NCBI GenBank assembly: GCA_028683385.1
Contig: JAQUIJ010000004.1
Coordinates: forward strand, 27,416 to 91,415
Source of the DNA: Prolixibacteraceae bacterium
GTDB taxonomy: Bacteria; Bacteroidota; Bacteroidia; Bacteroidales; Prolixibacteraceae
DNA: 64,000 bases
Direction of reading: 5' to 3'
Shown: in pieces, positions 38,714-48,000 of the stretch
Position numbering within the stretch: the first letter of the stretch is position 1
Layout of the letters: each line of letters opens with the position of its first letter
Notes under the pieces: generated by a model
The model's database searches: none
Told to the model about the DNA's origin: nothing
Seen by the model: the letters and a program-made list of their open reading frames with translations, nothing else
Translations under genes and position numbers: made by a program

Positions 38714-39921
38714 CAAACAGGAACATTGAAGATATTGACCAATTATTTCGCGAAGGATTGAATCCTGAGGATGATCTTTTAACTTATCAGGAGGCTGATT
38801 GGTTGAAGCTTAAGAAGCGGCTAGACAGGATTGCTCAAAAGCGACATGGTGTCTTCTGGTTAACCCGGTTGAGCGGTGTTGCTGCGTTAATTCTCCTGTT
38901 TTTTGTCATTCGTATGTTTTTACCTGAAAGCCAAAAACAAATCGTTCAGGAGGCTGAAGTTCAACAAAGCGATCTGAAATTGCAGGAAAAACAAAACAAG
39001 CCCATCATCTCTCCAGAAGTGAAAAAAGCTGTTAGGAAAACAGAGCCAATTTCAAGGACTTTGTTGGCGCAGAACAAACCGTCGGAAGAGCAGTTGCCTA
39101 ACAAACAATTGAATTACAACTCATCAGAAAAGAAGCTGAATAACGTTGATTCAACACAAGTAGAGAACTTAAGCATTCCCCAAACAACAGCAGAGCAAAA
39201 GGTCAATCCGGGAAAGTACATTACTAATCATCCCGATATAGCAAAACCTGCGGACCAGAAACGGTTTTCAACTGACGACCTTTTATTTGCCCCAAACGAA
39301 AGACCCAATAAATTGCCTGAACCTGAACAACAGACTCATAAATTAACATTGAGTGTTCTGGCTGCTCCCGATTATAATGGTGTAAATAATCTGAATAATG
39401 CTAGTTTGGGTAATGATTTTGGGTTATTGGTAACAATTAAGATTGCGAAAAACTGGAGTTTGAGTACGGGAGGGGTTTATGCAAAAAAAATGTACGAAAC
39501 AGGTTTTGGTAATTATAATCCTTCCAAGAATATTTGGGACGAGTATTATCCGAAATCGGTGAATGCCGATTGTCGGGTGCTAGACATTCCTATGAATATC
39601 AATTATTTATTGGTTGCCGGAAAGAATACGACAATTAGTTTTGGCACTGGGATTTCTTCATACATCATGCTTCGTGAAGATTATCGTTTTAGCTATGAGG
39701 AACAAGACAGCAATACCGCAGTAGCCTATCATGTAGTCAACGAGAATCAGCATTGGCTTAGTGTCCTTAATTTTCAGGCAACTTTTGAACAACGGCTGAA
39801 TTCGAAGGTAAGTATTGGTTTACAGCCGTATATGAAGCTTCCATTGAGCAATATTGGCTTTGCGGGAGTAAAACTTCAATCTCTTGGTATGGCTGTTATT
39901 TTAAACTGGAACTTTAATTAA
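38710..39921 (+). CDS. Dual membrane-spanning anti-sigma candidate (cytoplasmic anti-sigma segment fused to outer-membrane barrel)
   Basis: 403 residues without a cleavable signal peptide. Residues 1-45 are an acidic/basic helical segment of anti-sigma type (DIDQLFREGLNPEDDLLTYQ, DWLKLKKRL). One TM helix is at about 48-70. A Gln/Lys/Pro-rich periplasmic linker (about 72-205) then leads to a C-terminal outer-membrane beta-barrel (about 208-403; KLTLSVLAAPDYNG, RVLDIPMNINYLL, closing ILNWNFN). This is the architecture of the dual membrane-spanning anti-sigma (Dma) proteins described in Bacteroides thetaiotaomicron, which reach from cytoplasm to outer membrane and restrain a partner ECF sigma factor. 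Coupling to the sigma gene by ATGA supports that role. The trigger is unknown. Confidence 0.82.
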   Translation: MTNRNIEDIDQLFREGLNPEDDLLTYQEADWLKLKKRLDRIAQKRHGVFWLTRLSGVAALILLFFVIRMFLPESQKQIVQEAEVQQSDLKLQEKQNKPIISPEVKKAVRKTEPISRTLLAQNKPSEEQLPNKQLNYNSSEKKLNNVDSTQVENLSIPQTTAEQKVNPGKYITNHPDIAKPADQKRFSTDDLLFAPNERPNKLPEPEQQTHKLTLSVLAAPDYNGVNNLNNASLGNDFGLLVTIKIAKNWSLSTGGVYAKKMYETGFGNYNPSKNIWDEYYPKSVNADCRVLDIPMNINYLLVAGKNTTISFGTGISSYIMLREDYRFSYEEQDSNTAVAYHVVNENQHWLSVLNFQATFEQRLNSKVSIGLQPYMKLPLSNIGFAGVKLQSLGMAVILNWNFN

Positions 39922-40077
39922 CTCAGTCAGTTTTCTCCGTCCGTCATTCTTTTTAATTCTTCGCCATTTCCTCTTTGGTTTGTGTAAAATTCATATTAAT
40001 TTTTTAGAGGTGGTTTTTCCTCCAAAAGTTTCAACGATCTCATTGTTAGTAATAAAATTGCGATGAAGAAATAAATA

Positions 40078-40132
40078 GATAAAAAGATATTTATTTCTTT
40101 ATTCAGGCAGCGTTTTCAATTTTCGTTCCGTA
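40078..40132 (+). promoter_or_regulatory. ECF-type promoter of the Lipoprotein_15 gene
   Basis: GCAGCGTTTTC at 40107-40117 and CGTA at 40129-40132, with the same 22-bp offset as at 35371/35393. Flanks share GATAAAAAGAT (40078-40088) and an AGAA-x-CATTT segment with the CHRD upstream region. The ATG is at 40176. Confidence 0.7.
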
Positions 40133-40175
40133 TTCATTACAGAAACATTTTATTAACGCTTTAAAAAACTTAACC

Positions 40176-41069
40176 ATGAAAAGACAAATTAATTTACCAA
40201 TGTTTGTTTTGTTAGCTGTATTCGGGTTCTCTTTAACCCAATGTTCCAAAACAACCGATCCAATGCCTGCCGTTGTAGATCCGGTTATGGTGAAACTCGC
40301 CAATTCGGCCACCCTTGGTAGTTATCTTACCGATAAAGATGGGAATGCACTGTACTTTTTTTCGAATGATGCTGATGGCAACAACAACTGCACAGGGGCT
40401 TGTATTACTGCCTGGCCAATTTTCAATATCACTGGATTAACAGCAGAACAACTTGGAACTGGGTTAACATTGGGCGATTTTAATGCGATTAGTACACCCA
40501 ATGGAAATCAACTGACCTATAAAGGATGGCCATTGTATTATTATTCACCCGGTGGAGTTCGCGAGTCACCAGGTCAAACATCCGGGGAAGCGGTCGGAGG
40601 AGTCTGGTTTGTTGCAAAACCTGATTATACCATTATGCTAGCCAAAGCACAATTGGTTGGAAAAGATGGGAAAAACTATATCGTTTCAGCCACTAACGTA
40701 TACGCCGAGGGAGTTGGAAAGACAAGCTATTTTACTGATTTAAACGGACGTACTCTGTATGAATTTGCAAAAGATAGTGCAAATATCAATAAGTATACCA
40801 AAGCCGATTTTTCGAACAATGCGACATGGCCAATCTACGAAACCGACAAAATTGTTGTGCCTTCAATTCTTGATAAAACATTATTCAGTAGTATAATGGT
40901 TTTCGGTAAAAAACAATTGACTTACAAAGGTTGGCCAATGTACTACTACGGACCTGATTTTAATGCCACAACTGGAAATTACCGTGGTTTTAATATGGGA
41001 GTAAGCGTTCCTGTCCCAGGGGTTTGGCCGGTATTTTTTAAGGATATTCCTGCCGCACCGCACAAATAA
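40176..41069 (+). CDS. Lipoprotein with duplicated Lipoprotein_15 (secreted repeat) domains
   Basis: 297 residues, lipobox SLTQC (Cys23). Two Lipoprotein_15/COG4315 units (about 45-155 and 165-295) each carry the LGSYLTDKDGNALYFF or YFTDLNGRTLYEFAKD motif and LTYKGWP(L/M)YYY. The first keeps the Cys pair NCTGACITAWP; the second has lost both cysteines (KADFSNNATWP). The family is envelope-located with no firmly known function. The gene has the same upstream promoter block as the CHRD operon, so the ECF sigma at 38120 probably controls both. A strong hairpin follows the stop. Confidence 0.88.
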   Translation: MKRQINLPMFVLLAVFGFSLTQCSKTTDPMPAVVDPVMVKLANSATLGSYLTDKDGNALYFFSNDADGNNNCTGACITAWPIFNITGLTAEQLGTGLTLGDFNAISTPNGNQLTYKGWPLYYYSPGGVRESPGQTSGEAVGGVWFVAKPDYTIMLAKAQLVGKDGKNYIVSATNVYAEGVGKTSYFTDLNGRTLYEFAKDSANINKYTKADFSNNATWPIYETDKIVVPSILDKTLFSSIMVFGKKQLTYKGWPMYYYGPDFNATTGNYRGFNMGVSVPVPGVWPVFFKDIPAAPHK

Positions 41070-41084
41070 CATTTAGAAATTGAG

Positions 41085-41123
41085 AAGTAAAAAAGGAGAT
41101 TGAATGCGTCTCCAATTTTACTT
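41085..41123. terminator. Hairpin terminator between convergent genes
   Basis: Two 15-nt arms (41085-41099, 41109-41123) pair except for a 2x2 internal mismatch, with A-rich and T-rich ends, so it can serve both directions. The rest of 41070-41457 shows no gene. Confidence 0.7.
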
Positions 41124-41457
41124 CGTATTATTACTTTTTGCTAGTTGCGTTATGTTCGAACTTATTTAGATGTAACCTTCTGGTAGTGCGCTTTATTGAC
41201 GATGAACCCTCAACCAATATAGATATCTATGGCAATATCGAATGATTATATGACTATTTTTTTGCCTGACAATGCCTTTTCGCGAAGAGAATATAACATC
41301 TTTTATTTGAGCTGTTCCCAAGTTATGCTTAGCCTACTAAAGGTTATTTTCAACGATGCCATTGTCTAAAGCGAGATATTCTTTGGAGGGAGTCTCAAAC
41401 AAATGAGAAATAAATTCAATATCAGAACCAACCATGTATTGAAATTAAGAAAGAAAA

Positions 41458-43875
41458 CTAAAGCAAAGGATATCTTTTTACATCCACCTCATGCATCATT
41501 CGATAGATTTCTTCAAAAATCAGTTCTACGTTTGGTTTTGTGAAGTATTCTCCATCTATTCCGTAGGCCGGACGATGTTCCATGGCCGACAACGTTCGTG
41601 GGGCGGTATCCAGATAATTAAAAACCTGCTGCTCCTGCAATACTTTGTGCATCATGTAGGCAGTACCACCACCAGGGACATCTTCGTCAATAAATATTAC
41701 TTTGTTAGTCTTTTTTACCGATTCAAGAATCAGGTGATTTACATCGAAAGGCATTAATGTTTGAACATCAATAACTTCAATCGAAATATCTTTGATTTCT
41801 TTTAGCAGGAGAGCCGCTTTCAAGGCATGATGTACATTCCATCCGTACGTCACAACAGTTACGTCGGTTCCTTCATGAACAATTTCAGGAACACCCAGTG
41901 GAACTCTAAACTCTCCTATGTTTAATGGCAGCGGTTCTTTCATGTTGTATCCTTTCAGTGGTTCAATAACCAGAGCCGGATCATTTGCTTCGAGCAACGT
42001 GTTATAAAATCCGGCGGCTTGGGTCATGTTTCGTGGAACGCACAAATAAATTCCCCGCATAGAGCCCAATAAGAGTTGTATGGGCGAGCCGGCATGCCAG
42101 ATTCCTTGCAACTGATGTCCTCGTGTTCGAATGATCACCGGTGCCACTTGTTTACCTAACGTGCGGTATTGCATACTGGCCAAATCGTCGCTCAGCGTCG
42201 ATTGCGCATAGATTAAATAGTCGAGATACTGAATTTCTGCAATCGGACGAAACCCTCTTAATGCTAACCCAATTCCTTGTCCGATGATGGTAGTTTCCCG
42301 AATTCCGGTATCAAAAACTCTCGTTTCGCCGTATATTGCCTGCATTCCTTTCATTCCCTGGTTCACGTCGCCAAGCTTTCCGGTATCTTCGCCAAAAGTG
42401 ACTAAGTTTGGGTGTTTTGCGAACAGCGCATCGAAGTTTTGGTTAAGAATCTGGGACCCATTTACCAGTGTTGTATCATCAGCGTATTTGGCAGAAACAC
42501 CTTTTACCTGAAGGGCTGAATCTTTGCCTTCCCGGTGCAGGTTGGTGTTGTAAAATTTGCTGTTTTGCTCACCGAATTTTCGAATCCATTCCACAAGTTC
42601 ATTTTGTTCAAATGAAAGGTTCTTTGTTCCCTGAATTTCAAAATGTATTCGTTTGGCAAAACTGTATAACGCACGTCTGGTTGGAAATATCTTGGATGTA
42701 ATTGACTCTAATTCATCGGCATAATATGATTTTCCTGATGATTTAAGGTTTAGTTGCTCAACAATGTTGGTAAGTGATTTTGTTTCGGCCGTGTAACTAC
42801 TTGTAAAATGTTTCCAGGCTTTGTTTCGTGCATTCAGGGCAGTTTTAGCAGCCGTGGTCTCAATTTCAAAAAGGGTTTCCTGGTCGGCTTTACCGGATTC
42901 GAGCAACCATTTTCTAAACTGCTTCAGGCAGTCAAACTCACTTTCCCATGCCAGTCGCTCTTTCGATTTATAATGCTCATGCGAACCCGAAGTGGAATGA
43001 CCAAGCGGTTGGGCCAATTCCTGAATGTGAAACAATGCCGGATTTTGGGTTTGACGGCAGCGATCAATGCCTTCTGAAAACATTTGCACTAATTTGGGAT
43101 AATCCCAACCCGGACAGGTGTAAATTGAAATTCCGTTGTTTCGCTTATCGTTTTCAAAACCTTTTAGCGCTTTTGATATGCTCGATTTTGCTGTTTGCAG
43201 CTCGATGGGTACACTAATTCCGAAACCATCGTCGTATACTGCTACAGCCAGCGGAACCTGCATAACAGCCGCTGCATTAATTGTTTCAAAAAACATTCCT
43301 TCGGTGGTACTGGCATCACCTATTGAACCAAAAGCCACTTCATTCCCGTTGACGTTATTCCGAAGGTGTTTTTTCAATTCTGGATTTTGTCTTATCAGCT
43401 TCGAGGCCTGGGCAAGTCCGAGCAACCGGGGCATTTGTCCTGCAGTTGGCGAAATGTCGGAAGCTGAATTGAATTGTTCCATCAAATTTTGAATCCGACC
43501 GTCGGAATCTATATTCGCAGTACTGAAATGATTGTTGAAATTTCGTCCTCCGGTTGAAGGATTAAAATCTACATCTGTATCGCCGTAAATCATAGCAAAA
43601 AATTCTTCCGGCTTCAGTAAATCCAGCGCCAGCATAAATGTTTGGTCTCTGTAGTAACCCGATCTCCAGTCGCCTTTTCGGAATGTTTTGGCAAAGGCAA
43701 CCTGCGCCAATTCCTTTCCGTCGCCAAAGATTCCAAAATGAGCCCGTCCATTGTGAACCTCTTTTCTTCCTAAAAGGCTTAACTGTCGGCTCAAACAAAC
43801 CAAATAATAGTCATTCAACTCACTTGCTTTAGCTTCTTTTTTTACCTCCAGCAAAGACGTTTTTTCCAGATACAT
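41458..43875 (-). CDS. Fused 2-oxoacid dehydrogenase E1 (alpha-beta), branched-chain type
   Basis: 805 residues from ATG 43875; an in-frame TTG at 43884 is less likely. The N-terminal half (about 20-400) is an E1-alpha thiamine-diphosphate domain (GSIGDASTTEG, then DDGFGIS in place of the usual NN). The C-terminal half (about 470-800) is E1-beta (FGEDTGKLGDVNQG, then GIRETTIIGQGIGLALRG, VDVQTLMPFD-like transketolase C-terminus). It decarboxylates a 2-oxoacid, probably a branched-chain one, and hands the acyl group to an E2 lipoyl protein. No E2 or E3 gene is in this window, so it would use subunits encoded elsewhere. Fused E1 chains of this size are common in Bacteroidota. Confidence 0.9.
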   Translation of the reverse strand: MYLEKTSLLEVKKEAKASELNDYYLVCLSRQLSLLGRKEVHNGRAHFGIFGDGKELAQVAFAKTFRKGDWRSGYYRDQTFMLALDLLKPEEFFAMIYGDTDVDFNPSTGGRNFNNHFSTANIDSDGRIQNLMEQFNSASDISPTAGQMPRLLGLAQASKLIRQNPELKKHLRNNVNGNEVAFGSIGDASTTEGMFFETINAAAVMQVPLAVAVYDDGFGISVPIELQTAKSSISKALKGFENDKRNNGISIYTCPGWDYPKLVQMFSEGIDRCRQTQNPALFHIQELAQPLGHSTSGSHEHYKSKERLAWESEFDCLKQFRKWLLESGKADQETLFEIETTAAKTALNARNKAWKHFTSSYTAETKSLTNIVEQLNLKSSGKSYYADELESITSKIFPTRRALYSFAKRIHFEIQGTKNLSFEQNELVEWIRKFGEQNSKFYNTNLHREGKDSALQVKGVSAKYADDTTLVNGSQILNQNFDALFAKHPNLVTFGEDTGKLGDVNQGMKGMQAIYGETRVFDTGIRETTIIGQGIGLALRGFRPIAEIQYLDYLIYAQSTLSDDLASMQYRTLGKQVAPVIIRTRGHQLQGIWHAGSPIQLLLGSMRGIYLCVPRNMTQAAGFYNTLLEANDPALVIEPLKGYNMKEPLPLNIGEFRVPLGVPEIVHEGTDVTVVTYGWNVHHALKAALLLKEIKDISIEVIDVQTLMPFDVNHLILESVKKTNKVIFIDEDVPGGGTAYMMHKVLQEQQVFNYLDTAPRTLSAMEHRPAYGIDGEYFTKPNVELIFEEIYRMMHEVDVKRYPLL

Positions 43876-44179
43876 AAGTTTCAACGTTATTATATTTTCA
43901 TTGTGCCAAGCTCGAATTCCTAACTGGGGAAAGTTGATCTTATCTTTGGAAAACTCACTTATCGCTTTTTAACTCGATAAACGCCATCGACTACAATAAA
44001 CCCTCTTTTTAAAATTCTTAGTATATAAAAGGTCAAACATTGCCTAATTGTTCTCTTCGTTTTGTAAAAACTCAATTATTAAAAGAGTTTTATGTCTTAA
44101 AATAAAAATTTATGTACTTAAGTATGTGAATTCTATTAAATTAAATGAATTAATAATAATCAGGAATCAATTGGTTTAT

Positions 44180-44356
44180 TTTGAATTATTTATTGGCGAG
44201 TCGAATTCTAGAAATTATGAAGGAGCTGGCTTGGGATTATCTATATCAAAAGCATACATGGAAATGCTTGGTGGCAAAATTTGGTTCGAAAGTGAAGAAA
44301 AAATTGCATCAACATTCTTCTTTAAAATTCCGTGTGAAAATCAGCTTTTAAACTAA
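44180..44356 (+). pseudogene. Remnant of a histidine kinase (HATPase C-terminus)
   Basis: The frame reads YFELFIGESNSRNYEGAGLGLSISKAYMEMLGGKIWFES (split), then STFFFKIP, ending TAA. This is the F box, G2 box and last strand of an HATPase domain, and upstream sequence in the same frame (from 44048) has no kinase similarity. The N box, H box and sensor are missing, so it is a 3' fragment of a deleted gene. Confidence 0.75.
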
Positions 44357-44502
44357 AAAATGATCTTTTTTATGAGGGAATATGGATTTTAGTTAAAGAA
44401 ATTTGTGTGTATTTATATTGTAATGAATTGAATATCAAGCGATACTGTGTCTAGGCCTATTGAAATAAGCGCTTTGTAAAATGTTGATAATCAGCTCGGA
44501 AT

Positions 44503-44532
44503 AAGGGTTCGTTCAAACTCCAGCTGGGTCAC
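44503..44532 (+). other. Second tRNA-3'-end-like fragment
   Basis: GGGTTCGTTCAAACTCCAG followed by CTGGGTCAC resembles a tRNA T-loop plus acceptor 3' strand, but a matching 5' T-stem and tRNA body are absent. Its last 13 bp are identical to 34745-34757. Confidence 0.4.
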
Positions 44533-44688
44533 TTTTAAAATTATAAAACGCTGTGATCGAGAAGATTGCAGTGATTTTTTTTGTAGTTTTGCTCAGGGTT
44601 CAGCGTGTGGGACACTTTAATCTGGCTTTGGGTTAATTCTTCTTGTGTGATTCTCATTTTATCTTTTCGCTTCCATCAATATTTCTTG

Positions 44689-44766
44689 GCCGTTTACACT
44701 TCAGCAGTCAGATTCTACATGTCAGCAATTTTGTGCCCTTGCTGAAGTGTGGAATACAAAAACGGC
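44689..44766. repeat. Long two-part inverted repeat in intergenic DNA
   Basis: GCCGTTTACACTTCAGCA (44689-44706) pairs with TGCTGAAGTGT (44740-44750) and, after a 9-nt bulge, AAACGGC (44760-44766). The 33-nt loop contains imperfect CAGCA repeats. It could be an RNA structure, an IS-end relic or a binding site. Confidence 0.5.
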
Positions 44767-45011
44767 TGGAATCTCCATACTTTCATAACGTAAATCTGAT
44801 ATATGAGTTCTTCTGATGGACCTGAAGAGGTAATCTGGATTTAGAAAGTAAATTATTTATGCCTGAAATATATTCTTTTAGGTTGAATTAAAACTTGTAA
44901 AATGCATTTGGAGAAGAGTTCAGAATTGAAGATGAAAGTTTGATAAATAATGATAATTTTAGCTGTCTCAAATGATTCTATGGTATAGTTTGTTGATTAA
45001 GATTAAGAATA

Positions 45012-48000
45012 ATGAAAATTGAAAGGGAAAAATCTATAACTTTAATATACAGGCTTGCAGCGATTCTTATTATCCAACTTGTAGTCTCTCTGAATGTTGG
45101 AGCTGTAAAATTTTATAGCATCAACACTTTGTTTGGAATATCTTCAAGGGTAACTAACTCGATTTGTGAAGACGATAATGGTTTTATCTGGGCATCATCA
45201 AAAACCGGTATTTTAAGATTAACTGATACAGACTATCGCATTTATCAACTTCCCTATGAAACAGCTGGAGCCATTGTTGTAAAGTTGATTTACGAACATT
45301 CGAACCTAATTGCTTATACCAATAATGGCCAAGTGTTTTCATTTAATAGGGTTTATGACAGGTTCGACCTATTAGTTGATTTAAGCAAGACGATTAAAGA
45401 TGATAAATTTGATGTTTATAACTTATTAATCGACCCTTCCGGTGATTATTTGATTGCATTAAACAGCGGAGTTTATAAATATCATTCAGGTAAACTGACT
45501 TTAATTGATGAAGTTTCTCAGGAAAGATATTCGATTGCCTGGCTTGATAAACAGCATTTAATCATTGCAAAACCTACAGGATTCTGGTCGCTGGATATCC
45601 AATCATTAGAAAATAAATGTCTGTTCGAAAATCGAAAGATTAGCCCATTTTTAGTTTCATCGCTATTTCTCGATAAAACCCAAAATAAACTCTGGATTGG
45701 GACATTCTCGAATGGTTTGTTTTGCTATAATCTTGGTTCAGGAACCTTAAGTCACATCCTTGAATCATCCTTCCCCAAGCAACCCATTCTTGATATTGAA
45801 GAAAATTCAGAATCAACGATTTTGGTTGGAATTGATGGACAAGGAGTCTGGGAGATAAATAAACAGGGAAGTCAATTGTTAAATGTATACAAAGAAAATG
45901 TTGATGATCCATATTCCTTGCGTGGAAACGGGGTTTATGATATTTTTTACGATCATCAAAAGCGAGTATGGTTTTGTACAATAAGTGGGGGAGTGTCGTT
46001 CTACGAAATCGCGTCTCCGATTGTAAATCAAGTAGTTCATCACGCCAACGACCAAAACTCGCTGGTAAATAACGATGTTAACGGAATTCTTGAAGACCGT
46101 GATGGTAAAATCTGGTTTGCTACAAATAATGGGATAAGTTGTTGGAATGTTGCATCTGGTCAATGGAATAACTTCTATTTTAATAAGCTTAAACAAGCTC
46201 AGGTGTTTCTGGCCCTCTGTGAAGATGATCAGGGAAGAATTTGGGCTGGCAGTTATTCTTCGGGAATATATGTGCTCGATCGAAAGACTGGTAAGGAACT
46301 CGCACACTACTCCAGAGATAATAAGGAATTCTCGTCGGTAAGTAATTTCATATTTGATATTTTTAAAGATAGCCAGGGAGATTTGTGGATTGGGGGTGTC
46401 AATGGAAAATTTGTATGTTATCTGTCAAAAGAAAACAAATTCAAAACTTACACCGAATTACCAATTAGCTCATTTGCAGAATTATCTCCCAATCAAATTC
46501 TTATCGGATGTAGCAACACCTTAAAATTATTAAATAAGCAAACCGGGAATATTACGGATTTTTTGTCGGGTTATGTCGTTCAGGATATTCAGGTTTTAGG
46601 AGATGTCGTTTGGCTTGCCACAAGTGGAGAGGGATTAGTTGAATATCATTACAAAGACAAAACAATAAAAGAGTACACTAACCTGGTGGGATTGCCTTCA
46701 AATTTCATCAATAGTATTACTTACGCCGACGATTGTCTGTGGGTAGGAACCGAAAGTGGTTTGTGCCGTTTTAACCCCATAGATAAATCGGCTTTTACAT
46801 TTTCGTCCATATACCCACTGTCGGGTATTTCGTATAATAAATGCGCACTTTATAAATTAAAGGATGGACATTTAGCCTGGGGGACAAATAATGGAGCCAT
46901 TATTTTTGCACCAAAATCGATCAAGGAGATTCCGTCGAATGGAAAAATTTTCTTTCAGGACCTGACCATATCCGGACGCTCAATCAGGGAATTAACCTCA
47001 TTTAAACTGAAAACGCCAGTTGATAGTTTACAGTCCATTAACCTTAAATATTCTCAAAATACAATTAGCCTCGAATTGATTTCAATAGGAATGCAGTCGG
47101 GCTCAAAATTTTGCTGGAAACTAGAAGGCTTCGATAAAGAATGGTCAACTCCGTCAGGAAATAGAATTATTACTTACACGAATATACCAAGTGGTAACTT
47201 CGAGTTAAAAATAAAGTTGTATGACAGTTCATTATCGAATGTTATATCACAGCGTTCAATAGCAATTAAGCTTATTCCTCCATTTTGGAGAGCAGCATGG
47301 TTTTGGATATTGATTATTTTGATTTTGTCTGGAATCATGTTTCTTTATTTGCTGTATTACATCAATAAGTTGAAACAGGAACATACTGAAGAAAAGGTTC
47401 GGTTTTTTACGAATACAGCGCATGATATAAGAACATCACTTACCTTAATCAAAGCTCCTGTTGAGGAATTAAGCAAAGAAAAGAACTTAACAGAATCAGG
47501 GAAGTATTATTTGAATCTGGCAATCGAACAGGCACGACAACTTACTTCGGTTGTAACTCAATTGATGGATTTTCAGAAAGTTGATATTGGCAAGGATCAT
47601 CTGATGTTATCGATGACTGACATTGTAAAGCTTGTTTCAATCCGTAAGATCATGTTGTCTACATATGCCAAAAGTAAAAATATTGATCTTGTATTTGTTT
47701 CTGATCGTGACACTTATATGACGGCAGTTGATGAGTCAAAAACTGAAAAAATCATCGACAACCTGATTTCTAATGCAATCAAATATTCTCCAAACAATAG
47801 TCAAATCCACATTGAGCTTAAATTCGATGTTAAAAAATGGGTACTTCAGGTGAGAGACAATGGAATTGGCATTAGTAGGAAGGTACAGCGACATCTATTT
47901 AAGGAATTTTACAGAGGCGATAATGCGATCAATTCAAAAGTCGTTGGTTCTGGAATCGGGCTTTTATTGGTTAAAAACTATGTAACCTTGCATGGCGGAA

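Larger units (their letters stand above)
43876..45011. other. 1.1-kb degenerate region between E1 gene and HTCS regulator
   Basis: It contains a kinase fragment (44180-44356), a tRNA-3'-like fragment (44520-44532 core) and a structured inverted repeat (44689-44766). The mix of remnants suggests decayed accessory DNA. The promoter of the HTCS gene should lie at its right end. Confidence 0.5.
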
